A stretch of DNA of 11,067 nt from an uncultured Eubacteriales bacterium (GCA_902766475.1 CACXDQ010000191.1:1-11067); one strand, 5' to 3'. Positions 1 to 6,280 are shown, numbered from the stretch's first letter. The notes: generated by a model from the sequence alone, not told the origin. Made by a program: numbers and translations.

Positions 1-1
1 A

Positions 2-334
2 ATGAAACTCACGAAGAGTATGCTTAAAATCGGCAATAAGGGTAGAGATATAGACGCTGCGGGCAGAAAACTTTACGAAAAAGGCGGCTACCTTAAATAC
101 ATAGTTTGTCCGTTTGCGCACACTATGGGCTTAATGGAAGCGGAGAGTCCTTTCTTCGGTCCGAACAGCGACGATATTTTAGAAAAGAATATGATAGTAA
201 ACGTGGACGTAAGTTTTTTCGGCCATCCGACTTTACACGGATTAAGGGTAGAAACGTGCTACGTTATAACCGAAAACGGCGCGGAGCCGCTTTGCCCCGA
301 ATTCGAGCAGGAATTATTCAATTACGTTAAATAA
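2..334 (+). CDS. M24-family metallopeptidase (Xaa-Pro aminopeptidase/creatinase-like), C-terminal part; 5' end outside window
   Basis: This is the last ~110 codons of a pita-bread fold (M24) protein. The reading frame is open to the window edge, so the ATG at 2 is probably internal. M24 enzymes usually remove an N-terminal residue preceding proline, in the cytoplasm, using two metal ions. Numbered from the ATG at 2, the visible signatures are AHTMGL around H40 (third metal ligand of the family), ESPFFGPN at 48-55, and GLRVET at 80-85 followed by an ITENG turn, where E84 matches the last metal ligand. Two things differ from the textbook motif: the second histidine of the HGxGLxxHE region is A47, and the usual Glu of the TIEPG motif is D69 (NVDVS). 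The first two metal ligands lie outside the window. The stop overlaps the ribosome binding site of the next gene, so the two are probably co-transcribed and perhaps translationally coupled. Catalysis of the standard reaction is uncertain; membership in the fold family is fairly sure. Confidence 0.82.
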   Translation: MKLTKSMLKIGNKGRDIDAAGRKLYEKGGYLKYIVCPFAHTMGLMEAESPFFGPNSDDILEKNMIVNVDVSFFGHPTLHGLRVETCYVITENGAEPLCPEFEQELFNYVK

Positions 335-339
335 AGGAG
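335..339 (+). promoter_or_regulatory. Shine-Dalgarno AGGAG that selects the ATG at 348
   Basis: AGGAG directly follows, and its A overlaps the region of, the stop codon of the upstream peptidase gene. It lies 8 bases before the ATG at 348 but only 2 bases before the in-frame ATG at 342. Normal spacing therefore favours 348 as the start of the ASRT-family gene. Confidence 0.8.
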
Positions 340-347
340 AAATGACA

Positions 348-722
348 ATGGAAAACGGAATAAACGGAAAGAAAAACTGGGTATTTTGCGACGGAGATTT
401 GCCGCCGCACGGCGATAATCCGAACTTTATGGGACACGAAGCGTTAATGATAACGAATGTCGGCAAAGAAGACGCACATATTCGCATTAAAGTGTTATTT
501 GAAGATAAAGAGCCGTATGACAAAATAACAATTGACCTCAAAGGCGAGAGAACGACTTGTTTAAGGCTTGACTTCCCGATAGGGAAAGAAAAGTACCAGA
601 TACCTTTCGGGCAGTACGCTTTGCATATAATATCCGACGTTCCTGTCTGCGCTTGTTTCGGAAGATTAGACGTTCGTCAAAGCAATATGGCGTATTACAG
701 TTTGAGCGGATATTCGTTTTAA
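348..722 (+). CDS. ASRT-superfamily small protein (sensory rhodopsin transducer-like, PF07100 type), probable small-molecule/sugar binder
   Basis: The 124-residue product matches, from memory, the Anabaena sensory rhodopsin transducer family in length and motif order. It has W11 followed by DGDLPPHG at 15-22, a GHE at 29-31, NVGKEDAHI at 37-45, FEDKEP at 51-56, and RLDVRQ at 106-111, which parallels the RLDSRQ of the Anabaena protein. The family folds as a small all-beta sandwich that forms oligomers. The Anabaena protein couples to a rhodopsin, but most bacterial homologues occur without one and have been proposed to bind small molecules, likely sugars. There is no signal peptide or membrane segment, so it is cytoplasmic. 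The gene sits 13 bases behind an M24 peptidase gene and ahead of a probable glycoside hydrolase, with a terminator just after it. The ATG at 342 is an alternative start that would add two residues. Family assignment is firm; the ligand is unknown. Confidence 0.88.
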   Translation: MENGINGKKNWVFCDGDLPPHGDNPNFMGHEALMITNVGKEDAHIRIKVLFEDKEPYDKITIDLKGERTTCLRLDFPIGKEKYQIPFGQYALHIISDVPVCACFGRLDVRQSNMAYYSLSGYSF

Positions 723-729
723 CGACGTT

Positions 730-763
730 AAAAAGGGCGGAAAAAACATCCGCCTTTTTCTTT
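730..763 (+). terminator. Rho-independent terminator after the ASRT gene
   Basis: A 6-bp G+C-rich stem (GGCGGA at 736-741 with TCCGCC at 749-754) encloses a 7-base A-rich loop. It is extended by A730-734 pairing with T755-759 if G735 is bulged out. The T run then continues to 763. It starts 8 bases after the stop codon and separates the peptidase/ASRT pair from the next gene. Confidence 0.85.
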
Positions 764-789
764 ACAAAAATTTTTTTCTAATATATAAT
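761..789 (+). promoter_or_regulatory. Sigma-A-type promoter for the glycoside hydrolase-like gene
   Basis: TTTACA at 761-766 and a perfect TATAAT at 784-789 are separated by exactly 17 bases of A/T-rich DNA. The -35 hexamer overlaps the T tail of the preceding terminator. Transcription would start about 796-797, essentially at the first in-frame ATG (797). The mRNA would then be nearly leaderless, or translation would begin at the ATGs at 815 or 818. Confidence 0.7.
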
Positions 790-796
790 ATTAGGT

Positions 797-2932
797 ATGA
801 TGAGCAAAGATTATATGATGCCTTGGCAAAAGGTGATTTTCAGAAATTACGGCACGGTAAAAACAAGCCTGATTGGTAAAGTAATAGGTTTAAGCGAAAA
901 GGACGTTGTTCTAAACGCCGAAAAATTAGGTGTAAAAAATATAAAATATGAGCCTTTATGGCGAGAAAAAGGTTTTGTAACCATTATCAGAAATAATTGG
1001 GATATTTTATCGCTCGACGAGATAGCTGAAATTCTCGAAATGAGCGAAAACGAGCTTTCAAAACTCCTTGAAGAATACGATTTTTTGTCCGTCAAGCTCG
1101 GCAATAAGCCCGATGTCGGAGATAACGGTTACCGTGCGCTCACGAAAGAAGAGGAAGAGAACACGGAGAGGGTGAGAAAAATAGTCGAGGGCAGTTATAT
1201 AGACAGACAAGTCGCCCCGTTCGACTTTTTCGGTAAATACGTTTCGCCCGTATATACTTCGGCTGACGGTGAGGGCAGAATTGCGGACAGGTTTTTATCG
1301 TCTTACTGCGCTAAATACAGCGGCTCGCTTTTAGACGACGAGCTGTCGGACTATTCCGACGATTACCTTATTAAGCTCGCCGCAACGGGTACGAACGGCA
1401 TTTGGCTTTCGGATACGCTCAGAAATTTAGCCGAGTTTCCGTTTGACAAGAGTTTATCTTCGGGGTATGAGGTAAGAATCGGAAATTTAAGAAAACTTAC
1501 CGAGAGATGCAGAAGGCACGGCATAAACGTCTACCTCTATTTAAACGAGCCGAGAAGTCTTCCCGAAAGCTTTTTCGATAGTTACCCCGATCTTAAAGGA
1601 CAGAAGGTAGGCGACGGCACTTATTGCCTTTGCACGTCGTCGGAAAAAGTAAAGAAGTACGTCTATAATGCGATTAAAAGCATTGCCGAGGCAGTTCCGC
1701 TCCTCTATGCGGTGATGACGATAACCATGTCGGAAAACCCGACAAATTGCTATTCGAGGAATTGGGGCGAGAGAGGCGGGATATATACCGATTGTCCGCT
1801 GTGCAAAAAGAAAAAGCCGCAGGAGGTCGTTTCGGATCTCAATAACGTTATTGAAAAAGCGCTCTCGGACGGCAACGGTCATACACGCCTTATCGCAAAC
1901 GTATGGGGTTGGGCGAATTTTGCTTCCGAGGACAGAAGAGAGGTTTTCGAGGGCATAGACCTTTTGGACGGGGAGATCGACGTTCTCTGCGTGAGCGAGT
2001 ACGGCAAAGAATTCGAGCGGGGCGGCGTTTCGGGCAAGGTTGACGACTATTCAATATCGGTTGACGGTCCGAGCGAATTTGCGGAAAAAGTGCTTAAATA
2101 CGCCAAAAAAAAGGGACATAGGATATGGGCGAAAATTCAGGTGAACGACAGTTGGGAATTGTCCGCTACGCCGTATATCCCCGTATTTCCGCTCATGACC
2201 GATCACGTTTTAAGGCTTAAAAAGATAGGCGTCGACGGGCTTATGCTCGGTTGGAGCTTGGGAGGTTACCCGGGCGGCGCACTTCCGCTTATAAATTCTT
2301 TGTGCGATGACGAAAATACAGATACGAAAGCGTGGTATAAAGCGGTATATAAAGAGGACACCGACGCCGCAATAAACGCCGTTCAAGCCTTTTCTAAGGC
2401 GTTTAAAAACTATCCTTTCAGCGTCGACGGTATTTATTTCGGGGCGCATAATATGGCGTGCGGAAATATGTGGAATTTAAAAAAGGACGAAAGGCAGTCT
2501 ACGATGGTGTGCTTTACCTTTGACGACGTTGAAAAGTGGACTTCGCCTTACGGCGTCGATATTTATATTTCGCTGTTATCTTCGCTCTGCAACGGTTGGA
2601 AAGAGGGGCTTGAAATACTTAAAAACACGGGCGAAGGAGATGCGATAAAAGAGCTTAAAAACTGTGCCGAACTGTCGTATATTCACTTAAAAAGCGCACT
2701 GAACCTCGCCTCGTTCTCGAAATACAAGGGAGATAAGAGGAATAAAGAGATTTTAAAGCAACTTATAAGCGACGAATACGGGCTTACCGAGGATCTTTAT
2801 AAACTCGCTATGACAGACGCAAAAGTAGGTTTCGAGATGACTAATCACTATTATTATAATGAAAATTTATTGCTTGAAAAGCTCGTAAATTTAAAGGGAA
2901 TAGAATACGACTTGGAAAATAGCGATTTTTGA
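797..2932 (+). CDS. Putative cytoplasmic TIM-barrel glycoside hydrolase-like protein with HTH-like N-terminal region
   Basis: The 711-residue protein has no signal peptide or membrane segment. Residues ~17-98 contain two short helix-turn-helix-like units (about 17-47 and 70-98), the second reading LSLDEIAEILEMSENELSKL. From ~160 the sequence looks like a TIM-barrel hydrolase: LYLNEPRSLP at 247-256, TITMSENPTNCYSR at 308-321, a CPLC pair at 333-336, VWGW at 369-372, and GWSLGGYPGG at 485-494. E313 or E251 are plausible acid/base or nucleophile candidates, but I cannot assign them. Residues ~500-711 form a mostly helical tail. Similar proteins are usually listed as hypothetical or GH20-like; I cannot name a CAZy family or substrate. 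The start is uncertain: ATGs at 797, 800, 815 and 818 are in frame and none has a good Shine-Dalgarno. AGG at 793-795 is too close to 797, and the strong promoter puts the transcript start near 797. An ASRT-family neighbour fits a role with carbohydrates inside the cell. Confidence 0.72.
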   Translation: MMSKDYMMPWQKVIFRNYGTVKTSLIGKVIGLSEKDVVLNAEKLGVKNIKYEPLWREKGFVTIIRNNWDILSLDEIAEILEMSENELSKLLEEYDFLSVKLGNKPDVGDNGYRALTKEEEENTERVRKIVEGSYIDRQVAPFDFFGKYVSPVYTSADGEGRIADRFLSSYCAKYSGSLLDDELSDYSDDYLIKLAATGTNGIWLSDTLRNLAEFPFDKSLSSGYEVRIGNLRKLTERCRRHGINVYLYLNEPRSLPESFFDSYPDLKGQKVGDGTYCLCTSSEKVKKYVYNAIKSIAEAVPLLYAVMTITMSENPTNCYSRNWGERGGIYTDCPLCKKKKPQEVVSDLNNVIEKALSDGNGHTRLIANVWGWANFASEDRREVFEGIDLLDGEIDVLCVSEYGKEFERGGVSGKVDDYSISVDGPSEFAEKVLKYAKKKGHRIWAKIQVNDSWELSATPYIPVFPLMTDHVLRLKKIGVDGLMLGWSLGGYPGGALPLINSLCDDENTDTKAWYKAVYKEDTDAAINAVQAFSKAFKNYPFSVDGIYFGAHNMACGNMWNLKKDERQSTMVCFTFDDVEKWTSPYGVDIYISLLSSLCNGWKEGLEILKNTGEGDAIKELKNCAELSYIHLKSALNLASFSKYKGDKRNKEILKQLISDEYGLTEDLYKLAMTDAKVGFEMTNHYYYNENLLLEKLVNLKGIEYDLENSDF

Positions 2933-2944
2933 TAGCGGTTATAA

Positions 2945-2973
2945 TTGATAAACAGAGTAAAAATGTTTAAAAT
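2945..2973 (+). promoter_or_regulatory. Sigma-A-type promoter for the lipoprotein gene
   Basis: TTGATA at 2945-2950 and TAAAAT at 2968-2973 are spaced by 17 bases in the short gap after the hydrolase-like gene. Transcription would begin about 2980, just ahead of the AGGAG at 2986-2990. No terminator hairpin is visible between 2933 and 2998, so read-through from upstream is also possible. Confidence 0.55.
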
Positions 2974-2998
2974 GAAATAAAAAAAAGGAGATAATAAA

Positions 2999-3427
2999 AT
3001 GCGTAAACTCATGAAAAATGCGATAGTGTTTTTGCTCATCGCAATTTCCGCAATGATGCTTGCCGCTTGCGGCGGCGTACCCGAAGAGCCTGAAAAGGCA
3101 AAGGAAAATCTCGAGAAAAACGAGTATTCCGTAACCGAGATAACCGTTACGGCTAACGGCACGGTCGCTGTTTTGGCGGGCATAGGCGCAACCGGCTCGG
3201 TAACGAAGGCATACGTCGCTTCCAACGACGACGGCGAAAGCGTTCTCATCGTTTACTTCAACGACGAGGGCATGGCGAAAGAGCTTGAAAGCAAGGTGAA
3301 AGAGCTTTATAAGAGCCTTGTCGGAGAGCCTACCGGCGAAGAGTCGGAGAATAGCGACACGAGCGGCGGAAGATCGGGCAAAGCGTTGTACTTCGGTACT
3401 TCGGCGGCTATCAAAGCGGCTAACTGA
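2999..3427 (+). CDS. Small predicted lipoprotein, unknown function
   Basis: The 142-residue product begins with a lipoprotein signal peptide: basic start (MRKLMK), hydrophobic stretch at 8-20, and lipobox LAAC with C24 as the predicted lipidated residue. It should be anchored on the outer face of the cytoplasmic membrane. The mature part has a short helical segment (about 28-42), a beta-rich middle containing TANGTVAVLAGIGATGSVT at 51-69, an LIVYF strand followed by a charged helix (about 84-107), an acidic Ser/Thr/Gly-rich linker (about 110-126), and a short conserved-looking end (KALYFGTSAAIKAA). This layout resembles small clostridial lipoproteins with no assigned function; I do not recognise an enzyme or ligand motif. 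The start is well supported by AGGAG at 2986-2990, 8 bases before the ATG. It lies 53 bases ahead of an oxidoreductase gene and may share its transcript through a leaky hairpin. Confidence 0.85.
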   Translation: MRKLMKNAIVFLLIAISAMMLAACGGVPEEPEKAKENLEKNEYSVTEITVTANGTVAVLAGIGATGSVTKAYVASNDDGESVLIVYFNDEGMAKELESKVKELYKSLVGEPTGEESENSDTSGGRSGKALYFGTSAAIKAAN

Positions 3428-3439
3428 TTTTAAAAGAAT

Positions 3440-3480
3440 AAAAACCTTCCCGATGGAAATAATTTCACGGGGAGGTTTTT
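3440..3480 (+). terminator. Terminator-like hairpin containing the Shine-Dalgarno of the next gene
   Basis: Bases 3441-3452 pair with 3468-3479 over 12 bp (one T-G wobble), with an extra A-T pair at 3440/3480. The loop of 15 bases can itself fold (GAAA 3456-3459 with TTTC 3463-3466). The 3' arm ends in a run of six T (3476-3481), as in an intrinsic terminator. The same arm carries GGAGG (3471-3475), placed 6 bases before the ATG at 3482. The structure may end the lipoprotein transcript, mask the downstream ribosome binding site, or both. Confidence 0.75.
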
Positions 3481-3481
3481 T

Positions 3482-4987
3482 ATGTCTGAGATAATTATTG
3501 TGGGCGGCGGCGTTTCGGGGCTTTCCGCAGGTATATATGCCGCTCTCGGCGGCTTCGACGTAAGCGTTTACGAAAAGCATTTTGAGGTTGGCGGCAATCT
3601 CACGGGGTGGGAACGTGGCGGCTACAAGATCGACAACTGCGTACATTGGCTTACCGGTACAAATAAAAATAGCGGTTGGTACAAGACTTGGCTGACGCTC
3701 GGCGTAATGAACGAAAACACTGAAATTATATTAAACGATAGCTTATATACCGTTGAAAAGGGCGGCAAAACGCTTACCCTATACCGTGATATCGACAAGA
3801 CGAGAAGGGAAATGCTCGACGTGTCGATAGACGATGAATCGGAGATAGAAAAATTTATAAAAGCCGTAAAGGAAATGATGCGAGCCTTTCATATCGGCGG
3901 CAAAAATAAGGACGAAGGTTTAAAAAAGAGAGATTTAATTAAGGACATACCGCTCTTTTACGGCTATTACTCAATATCGACGGGGGAGCTTACAGAGAAG
4001 TTTAAAAGTCCGCTGATCAAGAAATTTTTGGTGAGTTTTCTCAATTCAAAGTTTACGGCATTTGCTCTCATTTCGGTATTTGCTACGTTTTGCGGCGATA
4101 ACGGCGGTCTTATAAAGGGCGGCTCGTTTGAGATGGCAAAACTGATAAAAGGGCGTTTTATCGACCTCGGCGGGCACATTTACACAAATAAAGAGGCTGT
4201 GAAGATAACGGGAGGCGATAAGCCCGAAGTGCTTTTTTCGGACGGTAGCGCCGCCCGTGCCGACTACGTTATATCGGCTGTAGATCCAAAAATCTTTTTC
4301 GGTAAGCTAACGGATAAAAAGCCGCCGTACCGTCTTAAAAGAATGTACGAGGACAGGAGATATATGACTTTTTCCGCCATTCAGTGCGCCTTTTCGTGCG
4401 AGGAAGAAAAATTACCGTTTAACGGCGATTTCATCGTGGAAACGAGAAATACATTCGGCTTACACAGCGCAATGAAATATATGTATATAAGGGAATTTTC
4501 TCACGAAAAAAGTTATTCTTTAAGCGGTAAAAACATAATTCAGACAATGGTTTTCTGCGACGAGAAAACAAGCCTTGAATATATTTCCGCAAAAGAGGAA
4601 ACAGGGGGCTATAAGTCGATAAAAAGCGATTTTGCATTTAAAGCCGAAAGTGTCGTAGTCAGGCAATTTCCTATCCTTAAAGGCAAATTGAAGCTCCTTG
4701 ACGTGTGGACGCCGGCGACGTACAGGAGATTTACGGGAGCGCCGACGGGCAGTTTTATGGCGTTTACCACACCGCCTAAATATATTCCGTTTAAGGTGAA
4801 GAGCAAGGTTTTCGGAATGAAAAACGTGTATATTGCCACTCAATGGCAAAATCCGCCGGGTGGGCTGCCTAACGCCGCATTGTCCGGAAAGAGGGCGGCG
4901 GAAGAGATAATAAAGAGGGAGAGCAAAAAGAGGGCTGTTTCCGCACCGAAATTAAATGCGGCAAAACCCGTAAAAGAGCGGGGCTGA
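3482..4987 (+). CDS. FAD-dependent oxidoreductase, CrtI/phytoene desaturase-like (COG1233 type)
   Basis: The 501-residue product opens with an FAD-binding Rossmann motif: GGGVSG at 8-13, E31 at the end of the second strand to hold the ribose, and the GG pair at 37-38 typical of the phytoene desaturase/amine oxidase superfamily. The family's C-terminal FAD-contact region is also present, with PPGGLPNAALSGKRAAEEI at about 458-476. A lysine-rich tail of ~22 residues follows. Related enzymes desaturate or isomerise carotenoids, or act on other hydrophobic substrates. No carotenoid gene (crtB, crtE) is visible here, so the substrate is unknown and a carotenoid role should not be assumed. There is no signal peptide. 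The ATG at 3482 has GGAGG 6 bases upstream, which sits inside a hairpin. No separate promoter is visible in the 54-base gap, so expression probably depends on read-through from the lipoprotein gene. The stop codon lies inside another strong hairpin. Confidence 0.85.
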   Translation: MSEIIIVGGGVSGLSAGIYAALGGFDVSVYEKHFEVGGNLTGWERGGYKIDNCVHWLTGTNKNSGWYKTWLTLGVMNENTEIILNDSLYTVEKGGKTLTLYRDIDKTRREMLDVSIDDESEIEKFIKAVKEMMRAFHIGGKNKDEGLKKRDLIKDIPLFYGYYSISTGELTEKFKSPLIKKFLVSFLNSKFTAFALISVFATFCGDNGGLIKGGSFEMAKLIKGRFIDLGGHIYTNKEAVKITGGDKPEVLFSDGSAARADYVISAVDPKIFFGKLTDKKPPYRLKRMYEDRRYMTFSAIQCAFSCEEEKLPFNGDFIVETRNTFGLHSAMKYMYIREFSHEKSYSLSGKNIIQTMVFCDEKTSLEYISAKEETGGYKSIKSDFAFKAESVVVRQFPILKGKLKLLDVWTPATYRRFTGAPTGSFMAFTTPPKYIPFKVKSKVFGMKNVYIATQWQNPPGGLPNAALSGKRAAEEIIKRESKKRAVSAPKLNAAKPVKERG

Positions 4988-5009
4988 CGGATATTCCGTC
5001 AGCCCCGCT
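4977..5009 (-). terminator. Strong hairpin between convergent genes, best as terminator of the minus-strand operon
   Basis: A perfect stem of 14 bp (4977-4990 with 4996-5009, very G+C-rich) encloses a 5-base loop. Read on the minus strand it is followed by CTTTTA (4976-4971), a short T tract, and begins 37 bases after the pfp stop. Read on the plus strand no T tract follows, and the 5' arm contains the stop codon of the oxidoreductase gene. A terminator for pfp is therefore more likely, although the hairpin may also protect the plus-strand mRNA 3' end. Confidence 0.7.
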
Positions 5010-5046
5010 TGCGGTAAATTGCTGAATAATCGACTTATATAAAGAC

Positions 5047-6273
5047 TTACAGCTTAAATTTAACTTTTTTAAGCCTTGCGTATCTCGGCAAGCCGCCCTC
5101 GAAAGACATTTCGTTTTCGCCCATGATAAGCGGTCTTGCGTACCTCTCGAAATCTTCGGTAAGCCACGTTCCGTCCTCGGTTATCCATTCTTTCGGCACG
5201 CCCTTTTCGGCGTTTGCGGTTATGGACAGCGGAACGAGGTCGTAAGTTATCTCGTAATCGCCCGTTCTCTTAAACGATACCATCTTGTCGGTTTCACCGC
5301 CGACGGCAGCTTTAACGGCTTGTTTTCCGGCTGTGTAAGTTTCTTCAACGTCTGTTTTTGACGCTATGTGCGAAGCCGCACGCTGTAAAATATTAAGCTC
5401 TATCGCCTTGCATTTATAGCCGAGTTTTTGGCTTATTTTCGCCTTCAAAGCGCCGCATACTCCGCCGAGCTGAGAATGTCCGAAAACGTCGGTGTTTGCG
5501 GCGTCCTCACCGACGTATCTTCCGCTATTGTATTTTATTCCTTCCGATACGGCGACCACGCAATGTTTTTTCGCCTTTACTACCCCTTCAACGTCGCACA
5601 AAAATTTCTCGTCGTCGAAAGGCAGCTCGGGAAGATATATGAGATCGGCTCCCTCGCCCCTCTTCGTAAGGCTTGCCGCCGCCGTCAGCCAGCCGGCGTT
5701 TCTGCCCATTATTTCTACGATTATCACGAGCGGATCTTCATAGATGTCGGCGTCTCTCGCAATTTCGTTTATGGTCGTTGCTATGTATTTAGCCGCACTT
5801 CCGTAGCCGGGACAGTGGTCAGTGCCGACCAGATCGTTATCTATGGTCTTGGGTATTCCGATGACGTTCACGGGGTAGCCCGCTCTTTGCATATACTTAG
5901 AAATTTTATCGCATGTGTCCATGCTGTCGTTTCCGCCGTTGTAGAAGAAGAAACGCACGTCGTATTTTTTGAATACTTCGAGTATTCTCTCATAATCGGC
6001 AGCGTCTGTTTCGGGGTTTTTGAGTTTGTATCTCACCGAGCCGAAAGCCGAGGCGGGCGTGTGTTTAAGCGCTTCTATCTCGCTTTCGTCCTCTTTGGAC
6101 ATATCCCAAAAATCTTCGTTTAAAACGCCTTTAATGCCGTGTACGGCACAAAGCACGCCCGTGATATTCGGGTTTTTAAGCGCTTCGGTGATTCCGCCGG
6201 CAATACCCGAATTTATTACCGCCGTAGGTCCGCCCGATTGAGCGAATATACATCTTCCTTTAAGGTCTTTCAT
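5047..6273 (-). CDS. pfp: Pyrophosphate-type 6-phosphofructokinase
   Basis: The 408-residue phosphofructokinase-fold protein should convert fructose 6-phosphate to fructose 1,6-bisphosphate in the cytoplasm, probably reversibly with PPi. Visible motifs are SGGPT at 13-17 (phosphate loop), GGNDS at 113-117, PKTIDND at 141-147 with the catalytic Asp pair, and MGRNAGW at 189-195. The two residues that separate donors in this family point to PPi: Asp (D116) where ATP enzymes have Gly, and Lys (K142) where they usually have Gly. N115 replaces the common Asp before D116, as in a clade of ~400-residue clostridial and spirochaete enzymes that I recall. The protein is longer than a bacterial PfkA (~320). 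The start is supported by TAAGGA at 6286-6281, 7 bases upstream, which overlaps the stop of pfkA. It is the last gene of the hemW-like/dnaE/pfkA operon. The donor is inferred from motifs, not measured. Confidence 0.92.
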   Translation of the reverse strand: MKDLKGRCIFAQSGGPTAVINSGIAGGITEALKNPNITGVLCAVHGIKGVLNEDFWDMSKEDESEIEALKHTPASAFGSVRYKLKNPETDAADYERILEVFKKYDVRFFFYNGGNDSMDTCDKISKYMQRAGYPVNVIGIPKTIDNDLVGTDHCPGYGSAAKYIATTINEIARDADIYEDPLVIIVEIMGRNAGWLTAAASLTKRGEGADLIYLPELPFDDEKFLCDVEGVVKAKKHCVVAVSEGIKYNSGRYVGEDAANTDVFGHSQLGGVCGALKAKISQKLGYKCKAIELNILQRAASHIASKTDVEETYTAGKQAVKAAVGGETDKMVSFKRTGDYEITYDLVPLSITANAEKGVPKEWITEDGTWLTEDFERYARPLIMGENEMSFEGGLPRYARLKKVKFKL

Positions 6274-6280
6274 ATCTTTA

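Noticed and set aside
2940..2945. TATAAT as a -10 box for the lipoprotein gene
   Set aside because: No acceptable -35 lies 16-18 bases upstream (the nearest, TTGGAA at 2912-2917, is 22 bases away). The TTGATA/TAAAAT pair just downstream fits better.
2939..3646. Minus-strand open frame of 235 codons across the lipoprotein gene
   Set aside because: It runs antisense over the signal peptide, the lipobox, the hairpin and the FAD motif of the plus-strand genes, all of which have clear signals. It is a shadow.
5428..6123. Plus-strand open frame of 231 codons
   Set aside because: It is antisense to the pfp gene across its active-site motifs, with no family resemblance.
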